From Boletus sp. NGJ (lineage: Eukaryota > Basidiomycota > Agaricomycetes > Boletales > Boletaceae), in the NCBI GenBank assembly GCA_019096195.1, contig JAGTXK010000141.1, forward strand, positions 1 through 64,000: a DNA stretch of 64,000 bases, given 5' to 3'. Of the stretch, positions 31,958 through 42,541 are shown in pieces. The position numbers and the translations under genes are program-made. Numbering within the stretch: the first letter of the stretch is position 1; the number at the start of each line of letters is the position of its first letter. Under the pieces are notes generated by a model that did no database searches, was not told the origin of the DNA, and saw only the letters and a program-made list of their open reading frames with translations.

Positions 31958-33203
31958 TCAGTTTAATTGCCGAAGTGAACACCTCAGAGGAGGTACTAAA
32001 ATAACATACTTCTTTCTCATGGTGTCGTGTTCGTTCGCAAGCGACTTCCAAAGCTTCACATGAAGCGAGTAAACAAGGTTAGCTCTCAGACTAGCCACCA
32101 ACAGCGAAACGGAGTGTTGCTGTACCTGTATTGCCTTCATGATATCATCTCCACCGGTCGCTTCATAGATATCCGCCATGAACTCAATTGCCGCGACACA
32201 GGGTAACTGAGCCCCTGGAGATGGGAGGGGATCCTCGAGGTCGACCACATCTCCCGGTGCCTCGTGTTGCTCTGAACGGGGCACGGAATAGGGGGTCACG
32301 AAGGATTGAAGGATCGAATAGGGCACTTTCGAGTGTTCCAGTATACCCCGGAGGTAATTCCATGCAGACGCATTATTGGGCGCAATAGCTATCTTTGTCT
32401 TCACAAAGCTGGGAGAACGTCAACTCAGTTAGTCGCACGTGACCGCTTCCCGCGTATACGTACGTCAACTCCCTGCGGAGGACGATGTCCCTGTCCTCGT
32501 CTCCCTTCCTGACGCCGGACTGAAACACGACAAAGAATCGGTGATGCCACGCCGAGTTGTTGCGCAGATCACTGTCCAGCATGTGTTCTACGAACGGGAG
32601 CTCGCCGCGCCACAATGCATCGTTGTCAAAGCGGGCGAGGATCCACTGTCTGTACGACCAGGTGTGGTAGTTCTTGGTGTCGATCTGGAGGGCGTTGGTG
32701 ATGAACGCGAGTTCGGGCGCGGGGTCGTTGGTTTGTTGGACCAGGAGTCGACGGTGATGCCAGACTTGGTATGTTTTCAAGTATGTGACCGCGAGCTCGT
32801 CCATCAGCCGCAGCTCGGTGTCCAAGGGGGCATTCAGGGAGATGAGGGTTTTGTACCGATACTGCCTGATCGACGTTGCACTGCGCGGGTTCGGGACGGG
32901 TGCGGTGGAGTACTCACCATGCTGAATAGTGTGCGGGATTCTGGCGAATGATGTTCTCCGTGAGATCGAGCACCCTAGGGCTCTTCTCGCCGGTTTTGAC
33001 AATGCCTCTGAAGTAATTTGTGGCGTCTTTGTCTAAATCGTCGACCGAGCGTTCAGGATGGCTTGATCGCAAAAGTCATTGTATCACGCACATTCTGGCG
33101 TATAAAAAATTGGTGCGATAGGAGTAGCGCCTTCGTACTGCTCGAGGGGGACAACATCCGCCCACTCTGGTCTGTCGGCAAACAATGGCTGGTCGTCTTC
33201 CAT
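31958..33203 (-). CDS. RAM2: Protein farnesyltransferase/geranylgeranyltransferase I alpha subunit
   Basis: This is the common alpha subunit that pairs with farnesyl or geranylgeranyl transferase beta subunits to prenylate CaaX proteins such as Ras and Rho. The start MEDDQPLFADRPEWADVVPL is at 33203. PPTA helical repeats are seen in order: SAWQYRY, VWHHRRLL, HTWSYRQWIL, SAWHHRFFV, SAWNYLRG. Joins supported by family pattern include FYTPE to YKDATNYFRG and RRELT to FVKTKIAIAPNN. The C-terminal region ends LWKSLANEHDTMRKKY plus about 14 residues; the intron near 32090-32130 and the last few residues are uncertain. The length is about 330 residues, normal for the family. Confidence 0.92.
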
Positions 33204-33453
33204 GGACGGTGAGGAGCAAAGAGGACCCTTCTTGTTATTGTTGTCTGTGCCCAAAGTGGGACTAACAAAGGGGCCAAAGTAGTCCGCGCAACAATCAAAG
33301 GAGAATCCGAAAGTGAACGCAAACATACAATACAAGGTCGATCTAAACTACGCGAGACATGTGAAAAAGATTGGTATCGGAATATTATCGGGAGCCACAT
33401 CACAAACTGAAGCGAGGTGAGAAATTACATGGCACTGGAAAACAAAATATCGC

Positions 33454-34942
33454 TCAGGCTGCAGCAGGAACAACAGCAGGAGTAGCCGCATTGCTCGCAG
33501 TATAGTCCTACTGCTCCGTCAGGATGCTGCATCGCGAACCCTTGAAGGTATTCCACATACCTCCATCTCAGCATCAAGATCAGCAACACTCTTCTGCGGA
33601 CGCTCAGTACCTTTCCTAGCACGACCTCTTGCCCTCCGGATGCCGCGCGAGGCGGGCCTAGAGCACCAAATAAGCAAGGTGATAATGACCGAGTTAGGGT
33701 ATAAGCCAACCTTGCCACTCTCGTGGTGGGAGCGGTGGCAACCACTGTTGCAGGCGGAGGAGCGACACGAGAAACCAATGACTGAGCTGGCGCTGGACGC
33801 GCGGGGTCGACAACAATTTCAATCTTCATGGGTCGTTCTATAATTGATGGACGAGCGCGGGATAGTGAGCGTTAGTCGGCTGAGTTCTGACGCAAGCAGG
33901 CAAGCAAAAAGGGGGACGGATACGAAGAACCCATAACCCAAGCTGTCACCGAGGGGCCGCTGAATCGTTCATCCACTCTTCAAGAACTCTTCACGACGAC
34001 GCCGCGTGTATCGAGCCTTCATGTCATGCCCAATCCTGAAATTGGTCAAGCGGTGAAGATCTGGAGGACACCGACCCCCGCTCCACAATCCTTGCACCGT
34101 ACTCAAAACCAAATCCCATGACCGCACCATAAAGTAAGCCCAGATAGCTGGCTGCAGGCAACATGAATTCCGAAGGGTGATCAGTCCTTCTTTGTGAATC
34201 CACGGCTGTAATCCACCGCATGCATGAGACAGCAAGTGTGGCAGCGAGGACAAGTCATGGTCGCCACCACGAAGACCGTCAACTCGCACTTTTCAGCGCC
34301 TGAGGTGTGTCGTCCCCAAGTATCTTTGAAAGTGGGCTCCGACCAGCATTGCATGGCAACGGTGACCTCTGAACTTCAGGGGCTGCTTGCTCCCAAGAAC
34401 GGAGACGGAGGAAAGCAGATAAGAAAGTGGCGATACTAACTCCCATCGATGAGGCGGTTGTTGTACTGTTGGTACGCCTTGGTACCATCTCCTTTTCTCT
34501 GGAAGTGAACCGCGGCAATCCCTTTTGACCGGCCGGCACTGTCATAGTGTAAAGTGACATCGCGAAGAGGGCCAACAGTGGAATGGAAGAGTTCCTTGAT
34601 AGGAATGTCAGTAATGAAAGTGGTGCCAAGTGTCGACGAAAATTATATACCTTGATTTGGACTTCATTCACATCCGCAGGGAGATTGGAGACAATAATTT
34701 TGTCAGCGGGCTGAGAGGAAGGGGCGGCTGCAGCGACCACTTTTGCAGCAGCTGCGTTCTGAGCGGCGGCACGGGTAGCTGCGTTTGCGGGACTACCCAA
34801 TACCTGGGTTTTGGCTGAAGCACGGCGCCCAACTCGGCGCTGGTTCTTGGGGCGGGTGGCAATAACCTAAATAATAGGTTGACGACACGAAAAAAAGGCA
34901 GTGTAGACGCGCTCTGCTCACCTCGTCAAGAGACTTGTCCAT
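33454..34942 (-). CDS. YRA1: mRNA export adaptor ALY/REF (YRA1/Mlo3-like)
   Basis: This RNA-binding protein couples transcription and splicing to mRNA export with TREX and Mex67/NXF1. Exons on the minus strand are 34922-34942, 34651-34866, 34441-34594, 33711-33837, 33561-33657 and 33454-33507. It has an N-terminal box MDKSLDEVIATRPKNQRR, an Ala-rich linker, an RRM (DKIIVSNLPADVNEVQIKEL, LRDVTLHYDSAGRSKGIAAV, AYQQYNNRLIDGKRPMKIEI), an Arg/Gly-rich segment (RGIRRARGRARKG) and a C-terminal UAP56-binding-like box (SVADLDAEMEDYTASNA). The intron between exons 3 and 4 is 603 nt, while the others are 53-56 nt. It is divergent from RPC31. Confidence 0.92.
33838..34440 (-). promoter_or_regulatory. Unusually long (603-nt) intron of the ALY/REF gene
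   Basis: It starts GTTAGT and ends ATTATAG on the minus strand, and joins LIDG to KRPMKIE in frame. It is ten times longer than the other introns of this gene. No family-like coding frame was found inside. In budding yeast YRA1 an unusually long intron mediates autoregulation; a similar role here is inference. Confidence 0.75.
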
Positions 34943-35170
34943 TTTTTGTAGAGTCGAACGTAAAGGAATATGCAAAAACGAGGACGTAGACGAGAGTGAG
35001 ACTTGCTGAGGTGGAGGCAACAACAAAGGGGCGACGCGAAAATGCGAGACGCGGACAACACGCTTTATGTTGGAAAGCGGAGTTTCGGGGTTTGAAATTA
35101 TATTGTGGCTGTGCGTTATTCTCTTGTGCTGTGTGTGGCTGTGAAGGGATATCCACACTCATCAAAGGCC
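34943..35170. promoter_or_regulatory. Shared divergent promoter of ALY/REF and RPC31
   Basis: A 228-bp gap separates the two start codons, which face away from each other. Both genes serve RNA synthesis or export, so co-regulation is possible. No specific binding site was recognised. Confidence 0.6.
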
Positions 35171-36085
35171 ATGTCTCGAGGTGGCCGTGGTGGGGGTCGA
35201 GGGGGTGGGCGAGGTGGATTCAAGGGAAGCGGCGCTTTCGGCTCAATGCCCCCAATGGGGCTCACATTTGCCGATATACAAGCAATGTCGCGTGAAGCAG
35301 ATGCATTGTACCCCGTACGGTTGGAGATCTTGTTTATTGTTCCATGACAACCCCCTGATATCCATCTCTGCCCAGCCCTTGGACCCACTGCCTGTGCTTT
35401 CGGACTTCTCCGCCGAGGAGAAGAAAATATGCGAGTTGCAGACAGGCTTCATCACCCGGCTTCGCAAGTCCCCTTATTATGTCGTGGAAACAGTAAAATC
35501 GCATGGTCGGGTCATGTTTACCTTGGTAGGTCCCATGCTGATCCACTCGTACAGAGCTTGAGCGATATTCGGACAAATATCGCCAAACTTCTGCATCTCT
35601 TCCTCCTCTCAAACGAAAAGATCTCCACGCACCTTTCTTCCCATCCGAAATATTCGATGGTTACTTCAACCCAAAGAAGAAACGGAAAGGTAGTGTCTCT
35701 GCTTCCCAGCCGAGTGTCTTGATGCATGTCCCCAGCAGAGCAAAAAGTTAAAGCCTCCCGTCTGAACCTTGATGAACTAGTGGAAGAGGCAGAGGAACTC
35801 GTACGATCCACCAGACTTCACACTCCCCTATTCTTATCGGACCATCCATCAGGAAAAAAGCGGCGAGGAGCGGTCAGACGCTGGCTCGCAGGCTGCCGAA
35901 TCGGATTACGATGTTGAGGAGGAATATGACAATGACTACGCCGAAAATTACTTTGACAACGGCGAGGGCGACGACCTTGATGACTTGGGCGGGGGTGGTG
36001 GAGACGATGGTGGGGGAGGCGAGACTCTTTTTTTTATATTACTTTCCAGTCACCTGCTCAACCCTTTTCAACAGATTACGACTAG
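35171..36085 (+). CDS. RPC31: RNA polymerase III subunit Rpc31/RPC7
   Basis: This is a subunit of the Pol III initiation subcomplex (C82-C34-C31). Exon 1 begins MSRGGRGGGRGGGRGG, followed by GLTFADIQAMSREADALYP. Later exons give LPVLSDFSAEEKKICELQTG, ELERYSDKYRQ, PPLKRKDLHAPFFPSEIFDG, YFNPKKKRK, KLKASRLNLDELVEEAEE and a long acidic tail (DYDVEEEYDNDYAENYFDNG). The acidic C terminus and the FFP-E-x-F-x-GY motif are diagnostic. A last intron ending at 36075 gives the terminus DDDYD and the stop at 36083-36085; reading through instead would add a poor, unrelated tail. The boundaries of the small introns are moderately sure. Confidence 0.88.
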
Positions 36086-36488
36086 TCTACCTTTTGAATC
36101 CAGGCATCTCTCGTTAGGTGTTACGGTAGGTAATCCAACCACATCCTATCGTATCTTGTCACGATTAGTCAGTCAGTGCTAGTGAACCATGGTTACACCG
36201 GTGATATGTACCAATGTGTGTACCTGAGAAGATGATATGGATTGGAATCTTAGCTCTCCATTCAAACGACTGTCTCCGACTCCGCTGCGAAGGTGTATAC
36301 GATATGTACGCACGCAGCCGAATCGTAGGCAGTCGTTTCTTCCTCCATCTGCCCTCGGAAAGGCGACTCAGAGTATGCCAAACACACACGTGACCGTTCG
36401 TCATATATTCGCCCAATCAAAGTGGGGGTTGAGTTCGTGGCATCCTCAGCCAACTTACCCCAACCCAACATCGCCCGCCGCACCCGCC
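36086..36488. other. Intergenic: 3' UTR of RPC31 and promoter of the next gene
   Basis: No coding features. A long frame in phase with the next gene starts at 36237, but its first 84 codons look like 5' UTR. Confidence 0.4.
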
Positions 36489-37246
36489 ATGCTGTCCACG
36501 GTCCAACTCGTCACCCTCCTTATCGCCCCGCTCGCCGTCCTTGCCTGCGAAGGGGAATGTATCACCGATATTACTAAAGAGTACAACGATCTATACAACT
36601 CCGTCCTCCTCGACGTCTTGCAAGACATGGCATGTATCCCCGCGCGTTCACCCTTGCTATTCTAATATTCATAACATCCCTCCGCGCTCTTTCGTAGGCC
36701 GATAAAATAGATGCCCAGTGCATCCCCCCCGCCAACCGTCGCCAGGACTCTATCAGCTACTTCACCCCCGTACTCGACGCGTACAACAAGGTATCCTACA
36801 ATGGATTAGAGCACGCCATATTCCCCTCGTACTTCCATGGCAAATGTCGCTACCCGAACGGTACAGTGCCAAACGGTTGCCCGAATCCCGATTGTCCCGT
36901 CGTGTGCGGCACGCCTGGGTCCATGGTTCACTTCTTCCCAGTTCTGACCCGGCTCGTGTTCAACCAAGTCTCGGGGCAGATGACGAACATCACTTCTCCG
37001 GGAAGCAAGGCTTATCAACGAGTCAAGAAGATGGTGTCGGCCGACGCGCAGACAAGGCGACGAGCCCTGTCTCGAGTATCCAGATCCGCAAAACTTGAAG
37101 CACGGGCAACGACTGCCATAGAGAAGCAATTCCGGGCCATCATGAAGGACTTTCCGACGATGCTGCTGGCCGCGTGTGGTGGTTCGAATCTTTCACAGTG
37201 CAGCTGGGAGACGTATATGAAGAAGTTCATCTTGAAATATCCCTGA
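36489..37246 (+). CDS. Secreted cysteine-containing protein (hypothetical)
   Basis: The two exons are 36489-36629 and 36698-37246. The intron begins with GC (GCATGT) instead of GT and ends TAG; the GC start is needed to avoid an immediate stop and keeps DM|ADKIDAQC in frame. The protein is 229 residues with a signal peptide MLSTVQLVTLLIAPLAVLAC and about nine further cysteines (CEGEC, AQC, KCRYPNGT, GCPNPDCPVVC, AACGG, QCSW). NGT, NIT and NLS sites fit secretion. I do not recognise an enzymatic domain; similar small secreted proteins of unknown role are common in basidiomycetes. Confidence 0.75.
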
Positions 37247-38236
37247 CGACGTGATGTCTCGACACGACATCTGACTCGGACTTGATCGCTAGCTCCACCC
37301 TCATTTTGATGTGTTTTTCTATTTTGTTTGGAAATCGGAGCTTCTAGTGTACTCGTTGCGCGATAATTGTGTGAGATTCCCATTGTTGGTGAAGTTTGAA
37401 GAACGTCGACGGCGATAGTTCGCACTCGTGGTCTCCGTCCAACAATAAATGCATCATCGCCATTAGCAACCAAGCATCAATTTCCTCTCGTTCATCGTCT
37501 TCTACCGCATGGCGAGTAGGTTTCCACACTTCTTTCGAGAAGCATCTTTAGCCAATCGACGACCCTCTGACAACCTCGGACGGTAATCGCTCCCACTGGG
37601 GACTTGATTAGTGACCGTGTCGACCCGAGTTGAGCAGTCCAACGCTTTTGTAGTTTGGACGTGTTGCAATCCCCCCTGATTCCCGGACTACAACCACCGT
37701 AGAGCGTTGGCGACTCCAAAGATCGTTTTAGATCCATCAAGACGGAGGAAGGAACAAGTAAGGATTACGTTTCAAGTCTTTTTTTTTCCCCCAGATAAGG
37801 CCCATGCACGTCTGGCATGTTTGAAGAGCTTCCGTGACTCCGGGAAGCAACCCGTAACGTCTGGACTGTGAACAAGTCAGAGAAAGCTAATGACGGTCGA
37901 CGCACCGGATTTCCGTGGGGGTCAAAGCACAGCAAATCAATCTTTCTATTACGGATGGTGTTCCAAGCCCATGCGGCGGATTAGATCGAACCGTGACACA
38001 GACTCGCAACTTGAATGCAACCCGTGGACACGCGTATGAAAGAGGTTCGACATCCGACCGTTAACGTTCGTTCATTCCGCGGTTGTTCCTAGTACCCTAC
38101 GCCACCCCACACGCGACCGGCAGGAACTTGACGATCGCTCGGCCCCACCCTCATTTTGTCTTTCATTTTGTGACATATCGCCTGCTATACAGCTTGAGTC
38201 ATTCTTGTGTGTGTGTTTCGGAAATCCAAATGCGTA
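37247..38236. other. Intergenic, nothing recognised
   Basis: It lies between the secreted-protein gene and the 3' end of HOM6. One 82-codon minus frame (37492-37740) is protein-like but isolated; see the rejected items. Confidence 0.4.
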
Positions 38237-39533
38237 TTAAAACAACTTCAGTATATCACTCCCAACGCCCATGGCCGTAACCGCGTTGCCTGCACCAGCA
38301 CCTTGAATGAGGAGCGGCCGCACTCCGTATCGTTCGGTGTGGAACATGATGATATTGTCGCTGCCTTGCAAGGACGTGGCAAAGGCATGCGTCTTGGGGT
38401 ATCTGCTCCAACATGTCCAGTCAGTGAACCCACATACATGTACAGGCGATGCGCACTCGTAAAGTTTCGCTTCCACCTTGCGTTGCTCCACGTCAATGAC
38501 GCCGACATAGCGGAGAACGTTTCCTCGTTGGGCTGCTTCATCCCGTTTCGCGGCGATGTCAGCGTCGAACTCAGGTAGCCTTTGCAAAAACGCTTGCGCG
38601 TCTGCGCCTCGCAGCGGGTCGGGAACAAGCGAGGTCGGGTGAACGTCCACGTGTCCGTTTGGCAACAGGTCGAAGAGGTCAGGGATCATGCGAGATAAGA
38701 TTGTGAGTTTCCGTGCTACGTCGGCGCCATTGAGATCGTCGCCTGGATTGGGTTCCTGTGCATCGTGTCACTGGTCGTCACCACAGACGCCCCCGTCCCA
38801 CTCGGGGCACTCACGGTGTACCCATTTGCCTTGGCGACTTGCACGATGGACGAGAACGAAGGACCGCCTTCGTCGCCGTTAGAGTACTCGTTGAAGATAT
38901 AACTCAACGTGCCCGAAAAAACACCCTCAATCTTCTTCACCTGTCCAACGCAAGTCCAGTCGTCACATCCACGTTCACCCCCACTCAACAACCACCCACC
39001 TTGTCCCCCGTATTTACCAAATCCTTGAGCGTCGAGATGATCGGCAACCCAGCACCGACGGTTGCTTCGTTGTAAAACACCCCGCGTCCCTTCATCCAAT
39101 CTCCAGCCGCCCCAACGATTCGCTTATACAGCTCCAGGCTGCCCGAAAACGCCTTCTTGTTCGGCGTCACGACGTGGATGCCAGCGTCCAAAAAACGCGG
39201 ATACGTTTCGGCGACAGCTTCGGACGCGGTATTGTCCACGAGGGCGACTTTGCCTGGTTTGCGCTGTGCCAGGCTGGAGAGGGCGTCGAGCAGGACGTCC
39301 AGGCTCGCTGGCTGCGCACTGGGATCATCGTCGAGTGCGGCGGTTCCCTGCGAGGGCCGGAAGGAGGCAGTGCCATCCGTGAAGAGGAGCATCTTGCGGG
39401 AATTGGAGATGGCGGCGATGCTCACGGGGTAAGGAATGTCCCCTTCGATAAGCTGCTGGAGGAACGCCGAGCCTACACCACCAAGCCCGACGATGGCAAG
39501 GTGGAGGGTATGCTCACGATCGACTCTGCTCAT
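38237..39533 (-). CDS. HOM6: Homoserine dehydrogenase
   Basis: The enzyme reduces aspartate semialdehyde to homoserine with NAD(P)H, a step toward threonine and methionine. The exons are 39000-39533, 38815-38940 and 38755 down to 38237, with a further 54-nt intron inside the last part (about 38379-38432) that does not break the frame. The NAD fold reads LHLAIVGLGGVGSAFLQQLI, followed by KVALVDNTASEAVAETYPRF, GIHVVTPNKKAFSG, YNEATVGAGLPIISTLKDLV, KIEGVFSGTLSYIFNEYSNG, the catalytic-region EPNPGDDLNGADVARKLTIL, and the C-terminal YGVRPLLIQGAGAGNAVTAM. The length is about 370 residues, as expected for a monofunctional fungal enzyme. Confidence 0.95.
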
Positions 39534-41343
39534 GGTGGTGGAGGCTGCGCGTGTATTGAAGTGGGATAGTTGATAATCTTGGGGATGGCGCCGCAGTGAA
39601 AATCCAGCAGACTTGGAGGGCAGTGTTAGATGAGCGCGACGATCAGATGGTGGAGGTACTGACAGCACAGCGATTGATAGGCAGAAACTTGTTCCGCGTC
39701 GGGCATGCCAAGCAGTTGCTCGGCCGAAGCTTTGTTAATGGCAGAAACCTCGCTGGATATCTGGCGTGCATCCGAGTCTCTCCGCCAGGCGTGCCAGCCC
39801 ATGCCACGGGATCTCAAGTTACAAGCTTTCCCACAAATTTCAAACAAACTTCTATTGCATTCAAAACACTTTCGGGTGAAGGAGTGTACTGGTTGAAGAA
39901 ACTGTAAAACGAGTGGAAGGTGTAGACTACTATGTAGGAAGCGGAAACGCGGTGCAACGAGCAATCTAAACTGTAGTGGATAAGGAAATGAACTAACGTG
40001 CAAATATGTAGGGTTGGGTCCTCGTTGCACCGACGTGGGGGAGAGGGGGGGGAGGGTATTTGTGTACGTTATTTCAATAGGAACACAATGAGCTAGAGAC
40101 GATCAGTAACAAGAACCAACAGGGAAAAGGGGAGAGGACGCACAACTGGGTCCACTGTACACCGGAAAACCAGAATCGCACCATACACATCGCAAAGGGA
40201 AAAAGGACATGAGAAGGAGTAAGTGTGACTACAGCACAAAAATGATGGGTATGATGCGATGCGATAGTCCGAGCTGGATGGGCCGAGTCGATATTGATAC
40301 ACGGGGGAAAAGCAGGAAAAAAAAAAAAAAAAGAGGAGCTCCGGACACGAGTATCCGGGGGGCGGGAGAAGAAAGGTGGGCGACCAAGGAGATAAGCAGC
40401 CAGGCCACCGTCACTAAAAAGACACGGGGCGAAGAAAATTAGAGGACCGTGAACCCAAAAAAGGCAAGGCATATAGGCGGAAGCATAAAGGGAGGGGTGA
40501 TAAAGGAAATATCACGAGTGTCCCAAGATCCAAGAACACAAAAAGGTAGAAAGATGGAAGCCCTGCACGTGGTACGCAAAGCGCATAAATAAGCAGGGGC
40601 AGGCGGATAGTTGTGCTGGTAGGAGAATTGTGGCGCGCAACCTGAACAACGGCAAGGTCATCGTATACACATGGCTGAGCCGGGGCTTTGAGAGGGTGAT
40701 TTGGTTTTAAATGTATATGGGCCTCGTCGACTCCTTTTGTACAGACCCGATTTCTCGGGAACCAAAATAGGAAGCGTGGTGCGATGTGGCGAAAGCATGC
40801 AATGCGGAAATGAGCCGGTGATACTGACACATTGAGGTGAGGAAATAAAAGGAGAAATTGAAAGAGGTGGGATGCCGGAACGCAAAATCCGCCAGCGTGC
40901 GAGGTATGAATATCGACGCTGGACGGGACCCGGATATAAACCTCCGGAGGGTGGAGAGAGTGCAAGTGTCCTGTGCGAGCGACCGTGACCAGTAGAAAGA
41001 CCGAGTGATGCAAACCATAGCGAAGAGCGAAACAGTATTCGTTGGGCGACGCCAACCCCAGGAGAAAGGACCACATGGAAGAACTGATGCCGGAAGTTGC
41101 CGAATGAATAATGATATCGGTGAAAAACGGGCGTCCCGGAAGACAGGAGGGGTTGACAACTTTAGGATCGGTAATGTGAAACCTTCCGAGGACGGGAGAG
41201 GATCACTGGGTGGTGAAGTGATATTAGTCTAATGGGGCTGTTCGCCAATACGAATAGTCTATGCTGCGACGGGTCAGTGACTGGGAGAGTGGGTTGTAAT
41301 GTGAATTACCTCTACACTTTTGATGAGAAAAAGGAGTAACCGC
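39534..41343. other. Long intergenic region with A16 tract; no gene supported
   Basis: Frames of 130-220 codons overlap on the minus strand at 40074-41159, but they are pyrimidine-driven, overlap in all three frames and show no family or splice pattern. A run of 16 A lies at 40317-40332. The region could be a long 3' UTR of the gene at 41344-42541 or an unannotated non-coding transcript. Confidence 0.4.
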
Positions 41344-42541
41344 TCAGAAAGCGGGAGGAGGGAGCTCGTCCGGGCTGGGCGAGTTCTGGAACACGGAACT
41401 CGCGAAAAAACCCGGCCTTCTCCTTGGCAGCGCGGGTGGCGCTGGGCCCAACCGAGCTGAATCGTTTCGGCGGGTAGCCAAAGAGTTTCTTGAGCTCTTC
41501 CGAGGCATCGGAAGTTGAGGACATATCCTCGTCAAAGGACATGTTGAAGACGCCTTCGCTTGGCGTGCGATGGTGGTGATTACGTGTTCGTGAGGGTGTC
41601 GAGTCGGCGGGGCTGGCAAAGGAAAAACCGTTGAAGGGAGAGAGCGGTGCTGTGCGAGGACCGTTTAGAGAGAGGCGCTGCCACGTCATGTCCGCAGGGA
41701 ATTCCCGGGTGGGCGTGGAAGGAGGAGAGCTGTCCTCCACGTCAGTCGTATCATCACAAATGGGAAAATCCAATGCAGAGCCCGCGGATGCCCGCCTTTT
41801 CTCGATGCGAGGGAATGCGTGAGGATTCGGCGCTGAGCGAGAAAGATTGTTCCGATGGGTGGATTGTTTGCCTCTGGGGACGGGAACGGGACGGGGAGCG
41901 GGGGAGGGTGTGACAGGTGGGCAGGCTGTGGGGATTCGGCGGCGGGCTAATTTGCCAGAAGGCAGAGGTGCGAGTGTCGGGGGCAGCTTGATGGGGGCGG
42001 TGTTAGAGGGGAAGGGAGGACGGGGGATATTATCGGAATCAGAGTCAGAGCTGACAATAAAGGGATCGAAAGAGTTTGCGGCAGGATTGGTGTTGCGATG
42101 GGCAAACGATGATATGAGGCCCTCTACCTGCGAGGAAGGGGAAGGTTGTCGAACGTTGTTGCGTCGTGAGTGTCCATGAGTGGAAGAGCTCCTTGTGGAG
42201 TGAAAAGAAGCAAGGATGAGAGCAGAGAGAGGGCACAAGTGTGACGAGATCTACCTTGTCGCACCCTTATCTTTCGGAGGCTTGGATTGTCGGCCACGCG
42301 GGGACTTGTCCGGGAGTGGAGTAGGGGCAGGCTTCTCGACCGTGGGGGCAGGGGTGCGTTTGGGTTTGGGGTGACGTGCATGGTTCTGGCGAGGGGAGTC
42401 TGCACGGAGCGGCTTTGATATGGAGAGGATGCCGGGTACTTTGGTGGGCTGGACGACGACCGGAGGGGGTGCAGAGGGATGACGGCGGTGGGATGAGGAG
42501 GGGGACATTGGGAGGGGGGCGGGATTGCGGACGAGTAGCAT
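41344..42541 (-). CDS. Disordered protein with EDC1/PNRC-like decapping-activator motif
   Basis: The exons are 42255-42541 and 41344-42191 with a 63-nt intron. The protein is about 378 residues, Pro/Ser/Arg-rich and mostly disordered, with an acidic Ser patch (SSDSDSDN) and VFNMSFDEDMSSTSDASEEL. The C-terminal end FASSVFQNSPSPDELPPPAF fits the NSPxPxxLPxPxF motif by which EDC1/PNRC-type proteins contact Dcp1 and stimulate mRNA decapping. To read it in frame with the rest, one base must be removed at the A6 run at 41405-41410 (plus strand); otherwise the frame ends in an unrelated 30-residue tail at 41312. The function is inferred from the motif only. Confidence 0.6.

Noticed and set aside
37492-37740. 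82-codon minus frame (KLQKRW, VGAITVRGCQRVVDWL) resembling part of a helical repeat-protein N-terminal region
   Set aside because: Isolated, short, and without neighbouring exons or a recognised domain; too little to annotate.
40414-41076. 220-codon minus-strand frame starting MWSFLLGLASP
   Set aside because: It starts with ATG, but all three frames are open because of base bias, and there is no family pattern or conserved motif.
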